Assembly (NCBI GenBank): GCA_963823525.1
Contig: CAWGLW010000001.1
Coordinates: 372,001-436,000, forward strand
Direction of reading: 5' to 3'
DNA from: CAWGLW01 sp963823525
GTDB taxonomy: Bacteria > Pseudomonadota > Gammaproteobacteria > Steroidobacterales > Steroidobacteraceae
Length of the DNA stretch: 64,000 nt
Within the stretch, counting starts at the first letter, position 1; every line of letters begins with the position of its first letter. A program made the position numbers and the translations under genes. The notes below the pieces were generated by a model, which was not told where the DNA came from, ran no database searches, and was given only the letters and a program-made list of their open reading frames with translations. Below are positions 6,733-15,410 of this stretch, piece by piece.

Positions 6733-8127
6733 ATGAGCATCCGTCGAAGCAGCACCATTCTAAGCATCGCCGTCACACTCGCACTCGTGACGGGCATTGC
6801 CTCGGCAACCAACGGGTACTACACGCATGGCGTCGGTACCAAGAGCAAGGGTCAGGCCGGTGCAGGCAGCGCCAATCCAGAGGAAATCATGGTGATGGCC
6901 ACGAATCCCGCCGGCCTTGCCTTCATACCGGAGAGCATCGACGCGGGCCTTGGGCTGTTCAGCCCGATGCGTGACTACAAGACGACCGAGAGCCTCGCCA
7001 ATGGCGGCTGCTCGGAATTTGGCTGCGCCTACACGATTGGCCCGAACAAGCTGAGCAGCAAGAACGAGTTGTTCTTTGTGCCGTACGTAGCGATGAACTG
7101 GGCGCTCAGCGACGTGGACTTCCTCGCCGCTGCGTTCTACGCGCGCGGTGGCATGAACACCACGTGGGAAGGCGGCACGGCGATCTACGATCCGTACTTC
7201 GGCATGAACCCGGAAAGCGGCCCGACGACGTTTCCCGGCACGTACGGCGGCGGCACCGCCGGCGTCGACCTCATGCAGGGATTTCTCAACCTGAGCTACG
7301 CGCGCAAGTTTGCCGACAGCTTCTCCCTGGGTGTATCGGGCATCATCGCGATACAGCGCTTTGAAGCACGCGGCGTCTCTAATTTCGCGCCATTTACCAA
7401 GACGTATGCCGAAAGCGGTGGCACGAAGGCACCGAAGCACCTCAGCGGCAATGGCCACGACATGTCCTACGGCTATGGCGCCTCGGTCGGCCTGCAGTGG
7501 AACCCGGTGGACATGTTCAGCGTCGCCGCGGCTTACACGACCGAGATGTCGATGAGCGAGTTCAGTGAGTACAGCGACCTGTTCGCGGAGAATGGCGGCT
7601 TCAACCTGCCGGCGACCTGGACCGTCGGTATCGCCTTCAAGCCCAGCGACCGCTGGGCCCTGATGTTCGACTGGCAGGAGATTTACTTCAGCGAGGTCGA
7701 CTCGGTCGGCAACCCGATCCAGAACATCTTCACCTGCCCGACGCTCAATCCGTCCAGCACAAGCTTCGACGGCTGCCTCGGCGGCAAGAAAGGTGCCGGC
7801 TTTGGCTGGGAGGACATGACCGTCTACAAGTTCGGCGGCTCCTGGAAGTACAGCGATCACTGGAGCTTCCGGGCCGGCTACAGCATAACCGACCAGCCGA
7901 TCCCGAAGGACCAGATGACCTTCAACATCCTTGCGCCGGCCGTGATGGAAGAGCACTGGACCGCAGGCTTCACGATGACCGGCACGAGCGGTAACGAGTT
8001 CAGCCTCTCGTTCATGTACGCACCCGAGAACAGCATCAGTGGGCCGCAGAACTTCGACCCGACCCAGAACGTCGAACTGAGCATGAAGCAGTACGAACTG
8101 GAGTTCAGTTACAGCTGGAAGCGCTGA
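6733..8127 (+). CDS. FadL/TodX-family outer-membrane channel
   Basis: A signal peptide (residues 1-25, ending GIASA) precedes TNGYYTHGVGTKSKGQAG, the typical N-terminal segment of FadL-like proteins, and the NPAG motif follows near residue 60. The remaining sequence is beta-barrel-like with alternating aromatic residues and a C-terminal aromatic-rich strand. Length (464) fits. These trimeric-looking 14-strand barrels admit hydrophobic molecules such as fatty acids or aromatics. Placement between tusA and a YeiH-type exporter suggests uptake of a hydrophobic sulfur compound (inference). GGGGG lies six bases before ATG 6733, which decides the start. Confidence 0.88.
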   Translation: MSIRRSSTILSIAVTLALVTGIASATNGYYTHGVGTKSKGQAGAGSANPEEIMVMATNPAGLAFIPESIDAGLGLFSPMRDYKTTESLANGGCSEFGCAYTIGPNKLSSKNELFFVPYVAMNWALSDVDFLAAAFYARGGMNTTWEGGTAIYDPYFGMNPESGPTTFPGTYGGGTAGVDLMQGFLNLSYARKFADSFSLGVSGIIAIQRFEARGVSNFAPFTKTYAESGGTKAPKHLSGNGHDMSYGYGASVGLQWNPVDMFSVAAAYTTEMSMSEFSEYSDLFAENGGFNLPATWTVGIAFKPSDRWALMFDWQEIYFSEVDSVGNPIQNIFTCPTLNPSSTSFDGCLGGKKGAGFGWEDMTVYKFGGSWKYSDHWSFRAGYSITDQPIPKDQMTFNILAPAVMEEHWTAGFTMTGTSGNEFSLSFMYAPENSISGPQNFDPTQNVELSMKQYELEFSYSWKR

Positions 8128-8145
8128 TGCCCCTCGTGGTCGATC

Positions 8146-8175
8146 GGTGTTCGGACCCGCAGGGGCCCGAACACC
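8146..8175. terminator. Hairpin between fadL-like gene and yeiH
   Basis: GGTGTTCGG (8146-8154) pairs with CCGAACACC (8167-8175), and further inner bases pair around a short loop. It lies 18 bases after the fadL-like stop and 13 before the yeiH ATG. No T-run follows, so partial termination or mRNA protection is more likely than a full stop. Confidence 0.45.
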
Positions 8176-8188
8176 GCGGCAGGAACTC

Positions 8189-9241
8189 ATGAAAATCATC
8201 CCAGGCTTGTCGCTCGCCGTCGTGCTTGCCCTGCTCGGAAACTACTTCGCCGATCAGGTCGCCGCAGCGCTAGGTCTCGGCCACGGCGCGATCAGCGGCA
8301 TCATGATGGCCATCCTGCTCGGGCTGGCCATCAGCAACCTCGTCAAGTTGCCCGATGCGCTCAAGCCAGGCATTGCCTTTTCCGTCAAGCGAGTGCTGCG
8401 GATCGGCATCGTCCTGCTCGGCCTGCGCCTGAGCATCGTCGAAGTGGGTTCGATCGGACTCAAAGCCCTGCCCGTGGTCCTGGTCACGATCCCGGCGGCA
8501 ATCATCATCGTGACCTTCCTGGGTCGCCGTCTCGGGCTGCCCGAGCGCCTGGTCAGCCTGATTGCAGTGGGCACCAGCATTTGCGGTAACACCGCGATCG
8601 TCGCGGTGTCCCCCACCATCGGCGCGAAAGAAGAGGAGACGAGTTACGCCGTCGCCTGCATCACGGTATTCGGCCTGTTCGCGATGCTCGTCTATCCGTT
8701 CGCGGCACATTGGCTTTTCAACGGCGACCCGTTCAGCGTCGGTGTCTTTCTCGGCTCCGCGGTGCACGACACCTCGCAGGTGGCCGGCGCCGGCATGGTC
8801 TACCAGGACTTCTACCGCGCTCCGGAGGCGCTGAATGTCGCAACGGTGACGAAGCTCGAACGAAACCTGTCGATGCTGATCGTGATTCCGCTGATGTCCA
8901 TCCTCTATCACCGACGCGCCTCGGCTGGCGCCGCGCCGCCGCCGTGGTACACGATGGTGCCGCTGTTCGTGCTCGGCTTTGCGGCAATGAGTGCGCTGCG
9001 ATCGATCGGCGACCTCGGTGACCGGCCATTCGGGCTGCTCGATCCGGAACAGTGGCAGGCATTCATCAAGATCGGCAAAGAAGCGGCCAGCTACTGCCTT
9101 GCGATCGCCATGGCGGCCGTCGGCCTTGGCACGAGCATCAAGAGCCTGCGCAGCATCGGTCCCAAGCCCATGCTGCTCGGACTGGCCTCGGCCCTGATTG
9201 TGGGTGTCATCAGCTTCACGCTGGTCAGCCTGTTTTACTGA
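8189..9241 (+). CDS. yeiH: YeiH-family membrane exporter (UPF0324)
   Basis: The 350-residue protein has about ten hydrophobic segments and the family motifs LRIGIVLLGLRL, SICGNTAI and AVHDTSQV. This family is annotated as putative sulfate exporters on limited evidence. Following dsrE2, tusA and a FadL-like gene it may remove sulfate or sulfite made by sulfur oxidation, which is inference from context. AGGA precedes ATG 8189, supporting this start over upstream codons. It is the last gene of the rightward operon and converges on the TPR-sulfotransferase gene. Confidence 0.85.
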   Translation: MKIIPGLSLAVVLALLGNYFADQVAAALGLGHGAISGIMMAILLGLAISNLVKLPDALKPGIAFSVKRVLRIGIVLLGLRLSIVEVGSIGLKALPVVLVTIPAAIIIVTFLGRRLGLPERLVSLIAVGTSICGNTAIVAVSPTIGAKEEETSYAVACITVFGLFAMLVYPFAAHWLFNGDPFSVGVFLGSAVHDTSQVAGAGMVYQDFYRAPEALNVATVTKLERNLSMLIVIPLMSILYHRRASAGAAPPPWYTMVPLFVLGFAAMSALRSIGDLGDRPFGLLDPEQWQAFIKIGKEAASYCLAIAMAAVGLGTSIKSLRSIGPKPMLLGLASALIVGVISFTLVSLFY

Positions 9242-9304
9242 GCTGAGTGCTATTCGCAGGCCACCGCGGCCAGGAAATGCGACCTGCGGCCAGAGCTGAC
9301 GGTT

Positions 9305-11110
9305 TTACCCGGCGCTGCGATTCACGCCGGCAGAGAGCTGCAGGTCGATTCCGGCCGACCGCAGCTTCGTCGCGAGAGGCTGCAACTCTGCCTGATATTG
9401 CTTCCATCGACTCACCGCGGACTGGTATATCCCCGATCTCACCTGGCCCGCGCTGGCAGTCCTGACGACACGCCGGTTGGCGTGGAAATTGAGACAAGCA
9501 TCCTCCCATGGCAGGCCCAGCGCATTCAGGAGGCGAGCGATTTCACTGGCCGGACTGGCAACCAGTTGCTCGTAACTGACGTTGACCAGCCTCTCCGGAA
9601 GCGCCATTTGCCAGTGCTGCATGATCCGGCGGTACTCAATGTAGAAATCCGCCAGCTCGTCAAGGTCGAAGCTGAACAACTGGCCTTGAGTAAAGAGCTG
9701 CCGGTAACAACCGAGGCACACATCGAGCGGGTGTTTGTAGACATGCACGAACCTGGCTTTCGGAAAAATGCAGGCCAGCAATCCCAGCAGTGCGAAATTA
9801 AATGGCAGTTTGTCAGTGAAGTAATCCGCGGCGTCAATCAATGGCCTGTTCTGCTGGCAGTAATATTCACCGAGCTGCCGCAGATGGGCCGGCTCGAGGC
9901 TCAGCAACGCGTCCTGCGGCTCCTTGCCGGTTATTTCCGGCACGACGGCGTGCACGATCTGAAGCGAGGTTTCCAGCTCTCCGCCACCTGCAACCTGACT
10001 GTGGCTGGCCAGGATCTGCTCTACCAGGCTCGTGCCTGAACGGGGCATCCCCAGGATGAACAAGGGACTGACCGTATCGAGCCCATGTGCTGGCCACGAC
10101 TGCAGGGTCCTTTCATTGAAGACCATTTTCTGCCGGGCAAGAAACTCGCGGTTCTGTCCCGCGGAGTAATCGAGCTGTTTGCGCTTGAGCCGGTTGCCGG
10201 CGACCAGTTGCTCGAACGCGTCAGGAAACCGGTCTTGCTGCTCCAGTGCCTGGGCCAGCGCAAAATGAAGCTCGATCTTCTCGTCATCTTTGGGCTGCCC
10301 GGCCAGCAACTGCTGCATCTGGTCAATCTCGGACGGCGAAAAATGATAGCGGCCAATGTTGGCCAGCGACCAGTAAGCGGCCGGATGGCCCGCACCTGGC
10401 TTAAGACATCGGCGGTAACACTCAGTAGCCTGATCGATGTTACCGAGGTGTTCGTGGATCTGGCCGGCCAGCATGCGGGCGGCCGTGTAGTCAGGGACGC
10501 ATGACAAGGCGGACTGGGCGCTCTGCAAAGCGGCCGGGTATTGCCCGAGCGTCATCAGCGCGAGGCCAAGGTTGTAATGGGCTTGCGCATACGCGGGATT
10601 AATTCGTACAGCCTCACGATAGCAGTTCGCGGCGGACTCCAGTCGGCCGGTCTTCTTGTACGCATTTCCCAGGCTCAGATGGGCAACGGGGTTGTTGGGA
10701 CTCAGTCCCACGCCTTTTCTGAACAGCTCGATGGCCTCCGGGTAACGTTGCTGAGAGACGCGCAGGTTGCCCAGATTGAGCACCGGGTCCGGGTAGACGG
10801 GGGCGAGCATGATCGCTCGTCGAAGGCTGTCCTCGGCTTTCCGGGCTTCCCCCGTTTTGAAATAAAGCATGCCCAGACTGTTCAGGTACGGCGGCGTATC
10901 CGGACGTATCCGAAGCGATTGCTTAATGTGTTTTTCAGCAGCTGCGAAGTCCTGGCTGCGCAGCAGCGACACGCCGTACAAATGGTGCAGATCCGGCTGC
11001 CCGGGCGCACGCTTCAGCAACTGCCGGTAGAGTTCTGACGCCTCCGAGAGTGCTCCCTGCCCGTCGAGGCGAATGGCCCGGTCCAGCATCTCCTGAAAAG
11101 AAATCGACAT
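9305..11110 (-). CDS. TPR-repeat sulfotransferase
   Basis: The N-terminal half (residues 1 to about 310) is a run of tetratricopeptide repeats of 34 residues; the C-terminal half is a Sulfotransfer_3-type domain. The PAPS 5'-phosphosulfate loop is GMPRSGTS (354-361), and FVHVYKHPLDVC later matches the 3'-phosphate region with lysine replacing the common arginine. Such proteins transfer sulfate from PAPS to a carbohydrate, peptide or lipid; the TPR part probably holds the acceptor. No partner gene is adjacent. ATG 11110 gives a 601-residue protein without signal peptide. Confidence 0.85.
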   Translation of the reverse strand: MSISFQEMLDRAIRLDGQGALSEASELYRQLLKRAPGQPDLHHLYGVSLLRSQDFAAAEKHIKQSLRIRPDTPPYLNSLGMLYFKTGEARKAEDSLRRAIMLAPVYPDPVLNLGNLRVSQQRYPEAIELFRKGVGLSPNNPVAHLSLGNAYKKTGRLESAANCYREAVRINPAYAQAHYNLGLALMTLGQYPAALQSAQSALSCVPDYTAARMLAGQIHEHLGNIDQATECYRRCLKPGAGHPAAYWSLANIGRYHFSPSEIDQMQQLLAGQPKDDEKIELHFALAQALEQQDRFPDAFEQLVAGNRLKRKQLDYSAGQNREFLARQKMVFNERTLQSWPAHGLDTVSPLFILGMPRSGTSLVEQILASHSQVAGGGELETSLQIVHAVVPEITGKEPQDALLSLEPAHLRQLGEYYCQQNRPLIDAADYFTDKLPFNFALLGLLACIFPKARFVHVYKHPLDVCLGCYRQLFTQGQLFSFDLDELADFYIEYRRIMQHWQMALPERLVNVSYEQLVASPASEIARLLNALGLPWEDACLNFHANRRVVRTASAGQVRSGIYQSAVSRWKQYQAELQPLATKLRSAGIDLQLSAGVNRSAG

Positions 11111-11452
11111 AGACTGCTCTCGCGGCGATTCTGGCTTTCGACGCCAGCCTGGCCGAAGCATAACCCGCCTTTCGGAGAAATCCCCTGAACCGTCGCGGCG
11201 ATGCGCTGCCGCGAAGCAGGCCTGCGAACGCAGACACGAAAGGTCCGCACGGGAATTCAAGCAGCTCCATTGAGGCTCCGGCCGATTCAATCGGCTGGCC
11301 GGCCGTTACCGCGCCGACAGGGTCAGAGCAGCCGTAATACTACGTTGGCTGGACAGTCCGGTCCGCAGGCTACGCAGGCGAGTACGGGACACACCGGGCA
11401 TCGCGCCCGCTCAGTTAACCCGCCCATTTAAAGCGAGTGCCATTTCGTTGCC
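11111..11452. other. Intergenic stretch without recognisable gene
   Basis: These 342 bases separate the TPR-sulfotransferase start from the HicA-like stop. I see no frame with protein-family resemblance and no tRNA-like cloverleaf. A small hairpin (GGGC/GCCC around 11396-11412) may end the HicA-like transcript, and the remainder presumably carries the promoter for the sulfotransferase. Confidence 0.4.
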
Positions 11453-11728
11453 TCAATGTGCGGCCTCGTACTGCGAAGCGGAGACGCGCGCCCGGGCGAG
11501 GTATTCGCGCAGATGGCGAACAGAACTCTTATCGAGCGTGTTGCCATGGTGTGGCCGGTGCAGAATACCCTCGGCCCCGTTGAGGTGAACACGTATTCGT
11601 GCGCCGGACAAATGCTCGATCTCCGCGCCGAGGTGCTTGAGCAGCGATTCGACCTCGCGCCAGTGAATATTGCCGCTGATCGGATCGTGAAAAACGGCCC
11701 GCAACAGGTGCTCGTGTTTATGACTCAT
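11453..11728 (-). CDS. Orphan HicA-like small protein
   Basis: The 91-residue protein resembles HicA-type proteins: IHWREVESLLKHLGAEI forms the first helix and strand, and LNGAEGILHRPHH the later strands of the dsRNA-binding-like fold. In active HicA mRNA interferases a glycine-serine-histidine precedes the second strand; here the position reads SGARIRV, so the catalytic histidine is not present. No hicB antitoxin gene lies on either side. It may be a domesticated or non-toxic RNA-binding relative. ATG 11728 is chosen because homology begins at MSHKHEH; the upstream frame is arginine-rich and unlike protein. Confidence 0.7.
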   Translation of the reverse strand: MSHKHEHLLRAVFHDPISGNIHWREVESLLKHLGAEIEHLSGARIRVHLNGAEGILHRPHHGNTLDKSSVRHLREYLARARVSASQYEAAH

Positions 11729-11883
11729 GGCCCCGAGGATACGCCTCAGGCAAACGCGACCCAGCCGTGATTTCCGAAGCCCCACCCTGCCCGGCAGGCC
11801 CGGCCGCAGGGAGTTGACCCGCGGCACTCTGCGATTCACGCCGCCGGCTGCCGTGCCGGTACGGCGAGGGCGTTGCGCCGCGA

Positions 11884-12762
11884 CTAGCCTGGCGCCGCGC
11901 TGATCGTCGCCAGCTGGCCCGACTGGTAGTCGGCGATCGCCTGCTCGATCTGCTCCCGCGTGTTCATCACGAACGGACCGTACTGCACCACGGGTTCACC
12001 GATTGGCCGCCCAGCCAGCAGCAACATTCGCGCGCCCGAATCGCCAGCCTGTACGCGAACCTCCTCCCCGGCAGCTAACAGGCCGGCCGCCCGATAAGGC
12101 AGCTTGCTGCGCTCCTCGCCGACCACGGCCTCGCCCTCGTAGACGTAAATGAAGGCATTGTGGGTCGCGGCCAGCGGGATCGTCGCCGCCGCTCCCGCCG
12201 CCAGGCGCAGATCCAGGTAGACTGGCTCGGTTGAGAGACCGGAAATCGGTCCGCGCACCGTCTGCCCGCCGATCGTCACCTCGCCGGCAATGATCCGGGC
12301 TTCGAAGCCTGCGTCCCCGGTTACGGTCGGAATCTCCTTGCTCGCGATATCGCGGTAGCCGGCCGGTTTCATCTTCTCGGCCGACGGCAAGTTGATCCAG
12401 AGTTGAAAGCCGCGCATCCGACCCTCAGTCTGCTGGGGCATTTCGGAGTGAATGATCCCGTGAGCCGCAGTCATCCACTGCACGTCGCCCGGGCCGAGAT
12501 CGCCCCGGTTGCCGAAGCTGTCCTCGTGCCGCATGTGCCCGTCCAGCATGTAGGTTACCGTCTCGAAGCCGCGGTGGGGATGAGAAGGGAATCCCGCCAG
12601 GTAGTCATCGGGCTCGTCCGAGAAGAATTCGTCGAGCATCAGGAACGGGTCGAAGCGCAGGTCACGGCGGTGACCGAGGCTGCGCTGGAGCTTTACGCCA
12701 GCTCCGTCCGAGGCAGCAACCGATTCGATAACTCTCTGCAGGCTTCGACTGGTCATCTTCAT
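11884..12762 (-). CDS. Pirin-family bicupin protein
   Basis: The 292-residue protein has two cupin domains. HPHRGF (61-66) with H105 and E107 supplies the four metal ligands of the N-terminal cupin. Bacterial pirins often show quercetinase (dioxygenase) activity or bind metabolic enzymes. AAGGAGAC stands directly before ATG 12762. Gene order pirin-DoxX-azoreductase opposite a LysR gene is a common redox/electrophile-response arrangement, pointing to quinone or flavonoid stress. Confidence 0.93.
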   Translation of the reverse strand: MKMTSRSLQRVIESVAASDGAGVKLQRSLGHRRDLRFDPFLMLDEFFSDEPDDYLAGFPSHPHRGFETVTYMLDGHMRHEDSFGNRGDLGPGDVQWMTAAHGIIHSEMPQQTEGRMRGFQLWINLPSAEKMKPAGYRDIASKEIPTVTGDAGFEARIIAGEVTIGGQTVRGPISGLSTEPVYLDLRLAAGAAATIPLAATHNAFIYVYEGEAVVGEERSKLPYRAAGLLAAGEEVRVQAGDSGARMLLLAGRPIGEPVVQYGPFVMNTREQIEQAIADYQSGQLATISAAPG

Positions 12763-12789
12763 GTCTCCTTAAGGGCGGAAGCCAGACAC

Positions 12790-13209
12790 TCAGCCTCGCA
12801 CCGTGCTGTCCGGCGATCTCACTGCATCGCGCCGCGCGTCGACTGACCATTCTCCGGCACCCCGCGCGACCAGAAACAGAAACCCACCGGCTATCGCAAT
12901 GTTCTTCATGAACAGGATCGACTGCAGCTGGTCATCGCTGGCGCCGTGGAATATGAAAGCGGCCAGGATCGAGAAAAGTGCCAGCAGCGCGGCGAAAAGG
13001 CGGGTTCTGAATCCAGCGATAATGGCGAGCGCACCAAGCACTTCGAGCGCAATCACCAGGGGCAACAGCATGCCCGGCACGCCTGCAGATTCCATGTAGG
13101 CCTGAGTGCCGGCATACCCGCTGATCTTGGCAAAACCACTGATCAGGAACATGGCTGAAATCAGGATCCGCCCAACGAGGTCGACTGCATTCTCACGGGT
13201 ACCCGACAT
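12790..13209 (-). CDS. DoxX-family membrane protein
   Basis: The 139-residue protein has four hydrophobic segments (about 10-28, 42-62, 65-85, 98-116) and the family start GRILISAMFLISGFAKI. DoxX-like proteins are inner-membrane quinone-linked proteins associated with thiol and oxidative stress. It sits 27 bases upstream of pirin and 45 bases downstream of the azoreductase in one operon. ATG 13209 is used; three upstream codons in frame include a second possible ATG. Confidence 0.88.
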   Translation of the reverse strand: MSGTRENAVDLVGRILISAMFLISGFAKISGYAGTQAYMESAGVPGMLLPLVIALEVLGALAIIAGFRTRLFAALLALFSILAAFIFHGASDDQLQSILFMKNIAIAGGFLFLVARGAGEWSVDARRDAVRSPDSTVRG

Positions 13210-13254
13210 GTCGCTCTCCATTAACAGCAAATGGAAGTCATTGCGGTGGCGGGC

Positions 13255-13857
13255 TTACGCCGCCAGACGATCGACGCGGGCCTGGGCTTCTTCCAGTGCC
13301 CGGGCGCGGTGCTCCTCACCGAGGGCGATACCTTCGGCGTATACGAATTCGAGATCCGTCAGGCCGATAAAGCCGAGCACCGTACGCAGGTAGCCAGTCT
13401 GAAGATCCGCGGGCGTGCCCGCGTATCGACCGCCACGAGTCGAGAAGATAAAGACCTGCTTGCCCTCGAGCAGGCCGACCGGGCCCGTTTCGGTGTAGCG
13501 AAAGGTTTCTCCCGCGCGGGCAATGTGATCGAGGTAAGCCTTAAGCGTCGATGAGACACCGAAGTTATACATCGGCGCGGCCAGCGCGATGACGTCTGCC
13601 CAGCGCAGTTCCCCGATCAGCGCATCGGAAGGGGCGACCAGCTCTCGCTGCCGTTCGGAGCGTTCGGCCACCGGCGTCCCGAACGCCGCGAAGCGCTCGG
13701 CGGAAAGGTGCGGCAGCGGATCCGACGCGAGGTCGCGGAGTTTGAGGACACTGCCGGGTTCGGCGCGCTGCAATCCGGCGACAAACCGGCTCGCCAGCCG
13801 GGATGACTGACCATCGCCCAAGAACAGGCTCGTATTGATCTGAAGGATATTTTTCAT
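13255..13857 (-). CDS. azoR: FMN-dependent NADH-azoreductase
   Basis: The 200-residue flavodoxin-fold protein begins MKNILQINTSLFLGDGQSSRLA, with the FMN phosphate loop, and has APMYNFGVSSTLKAYLD and STRGGRYAGTP, signatures of AzoR. It reduces quinones and azo compounds with NADH. First gene of the azoR-doxX-pirin operon, read divergently from the LysR gene. ATG 13857 is preceded by an AGGA-like site. Confidence 0.93.
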   Translation of the reverse strand: MKNILQINTSLFLGDGQSSRLASRFVAGLQRAEPGSVLKLRDLASDPLPHLSAERFAAFGTPVAERSERQRELVAPSDALIGELRWADVIALAAPMYNFGVSSTLKAYLDHIARAGETFRYTETGPVGLLEGKQVFIFSTRGGRYAGTPADLQTGYLRTVLGFIGLTDLEFVYAEGIALGEEHRARALEEAQARVDRLAA

Positions 13858-13962
13858 CGCGCGTCCTCTTGAAATCGTGGTAGCCAACTCATTTGGCTTT
13901 GATGAGGCTGTATTTTGCATCTATTTTTTCGATTTAAAAGTTGATATTTTCGCTTTTTATGA

Positions 13963-13975
13963 TCGAATTATTCGA
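13963..13975. promoter_or_regulatory. T-N11-A palindrome, probable LysR operator
   Basis: TCGAATtATTCGA is a perfect inverted repeat (6-base arms, 1-base centre) matching the LysR-type consensus T-N11-A. It lies in the AT-rich azoR/lysR divergent gap, immediately before the lysR ATG at 13979, where an autorepressing and azoR-activating site would be expected. Confidence 0.6.
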
Positions 13976-13978
13976 TAT

Positions 13979-14896
13979 ATGATTCAACCGAAAATCACGC
14001 TTGATCAGTGGGGCGCCCTCGTGGCCGTCGTCGAGGAAGGCGGCTACGCGGGCGCCTCGGCGCGGCTGAACCGGACTCAATCGACGGTTACCTACACGAT
14101 CAAGAAACTCGAAGAACTGCTCGGCATAAAAGTATTCGAGCGCAAGGGCCGAAAGGCGATACTGACGCCCTCCGGCCGAGTGCTCTATCGTCGAGGCAGA
14201 ACGCTGCTGGAAGAAGCCGGTCGACTCGAGCGCGCCGCCGCGGATCTGGGCAAAGGCTGGGAAGCCGAGGTGCGCCTCGCCGCGGAAATCATCTTCCCGA
14301 CCTGGCTGCTGCTGGAGTGCCTGGCCGAGTTCTCCGAACAGCGGCCTGACACGCGCGTCGAACTCATCGAGTCGGTGCTCGGCGGTACCGAGGAAGCCCT
14401 GCTCGAAGGCAAGGTGGATCTCGCGATCGCCAGTGCGCTGCCGGCGGGGTTCATCGGCGACCCACTGATGCAGGTGCACGGTGTGTGCGCGGCAGCGCCC
14501 TCGCATCCGCTGCACCGGCTGGGACGGGATCTGACCCTCGATGACCTGCGCCAGCACCGTCACCTGGTCGTGCGGGACTCTGGCGTTCGCCGCAGCCGGT
14601 CACCGGTCTGGCTCAACGAGAAGCGCTGGACGGTCTCCAACAAGGCCACCTCGATTCGCGCCGGATGCATGGGCGTCGGCTACGCCTGGTACCCCGAGGA
14701 GAGCATCCGTGATGAACTGGCCTCCGGTGCCCTTCAACGCCTGCCGCTGGTCGAAGGCGGTTCGCGGCACATCGCACTTTACCTGGTGTTTGCCGATCGG
14801 GATGCGGCCGGGCCGGGAACGCGCCTGCTGGCCGATATCCTGGCACGCGGCAGTGCCCGCAGCCAGTCAGGGACATCGCGCCCGGAGGTTGGCTAG
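13979..14896 (+). CDS. LysR-family transcriptional regulator
   Basis: The 305-residue protein has an N-terminal winged helix-turn-helix (residues 5-63; ASARLNRTQSTVTYTIKKLEELLGIKVFERKGR) and a periplasmic-binding-like effector domain from about 90. Read divergently from azoR-doxX-pirin, it probably senses a quinone or electrophile and controls those genes and itself. ATG 13979 is preferred; longer upstream starts would run through the AT-rich promoter region. Confidence 0.9.
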   Translation: MIQPKITLDQWGALVAVVEEGGYAGASARLNRTQSTVTYTIKKLEELLGIKVFERKGRKAILTPSGRVLYRRGRTLLEEAGRLERAAADLGKGWEAEVRLAAEIIFPTWLLLECLAEFSEQRPDTRVELIESVLGGTEEALLEGKVDLAIASALPAGFIGDPLMQVHGVCAAAPSHPLHRLGRDLTLDDLRQHRHLVVRDSGVRRSRSPVWLNEKRWTVSNKATSIRAGCMGVGYAWYPEESIRDELASGALQRLPLVEGGSRHIALYLVFADRDAAGPGTRLLADILARGSARSQSGTSRPEVG

Positions 14897-14905
14897 AATG
14901 TCCCG

Positions 14906-15316
14906 ATGAGCATCGCGGGACTGAGAACAAGACGCCGCCGATTCCAGGCCGGCTTCGTGCTACTCCCTGCGCTGCTGTTCCGGTTGCTCGTGCCGGCCGG
15001 GTTCATGCCGGGGCTCGACGAGGGCTTCTCGCTGACGATGCAGATGTGCCACGGGGATGGCACGAGCTCGATCGTCGTGCGCTACGACGGCAACGGCCAG
15101 CCGTTGGACAGTGAACCGGGTGAGCCGACCGGCAGGGCCGGGCACGAGGCGCCCTGTGTATTTGCCGCGAGCGGTGTCGTCGCCCCGCCGCCGGCCGACC
15201 TGCAGAAGGCCCAGACACCGCGATCGATCACACCCCCGCCGCCACCGATTGTTGTTCGAGCAGCCCGCAAGAGCTACCGCGACCAGTCCGCACGGGCGCC
15301 CCCTCTCAGCGCCTGA
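14906..15316 (+). CDS. DUF2946-like membrane-anchored protein, copper-receptor companion
   Basis: The 136-residue protein has an N-terminal hydrophobic segment (LLPALLFRLLVPAGFMPG, about 18-35) and two cysteines (C48, C83), as in DUF2946 proteins often encoded beside copper TonB receptors. The C-terminus is proline- and arginine-rich. It starts 9 bases after the lysR stop and ends 94 bases before the copper receptor, so it is likely co-transcribed with the receptor. A role in copper handling is inferred from context. Confidence 0.65.
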   Translation: MSIAGLRTRRRRFQAGFVLLPALLFRLLVPAGFMPGLDEGFSLTMQMCHGDGTSSIVVRYDGNGQPLDSEPGEPTGRAGHEAPCVFAASGVVAPPPADLQKAQTPRSITPPPPPIVVRAARKSYRDQSARAPPLSA

Positions 15317-15410
15317 TTCTGCACTCTGGACCGATCCCCATGTGTCGCGCCGGCGAAGGCGCGATCGCTGCGCGTGCCGCTGCACGCAGATCCCTGGAGA
15401 GAATGACATC

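Noticed and set aside
6760..8199. Long open frame (479 codons) opposite the FadL-like gene
   Set aside because: It mirrors the codon structure of a GC-rich gene; the translation is low-complexity and matches no family, while the other strand has a signal peptide and clear motifs.
11396..11412. GGGC/GCCC hairpin near the HicA-like gene as a terminator
   Set aside because: Stem too short and no T-run; mentioned only as part of the intergenic stretch.
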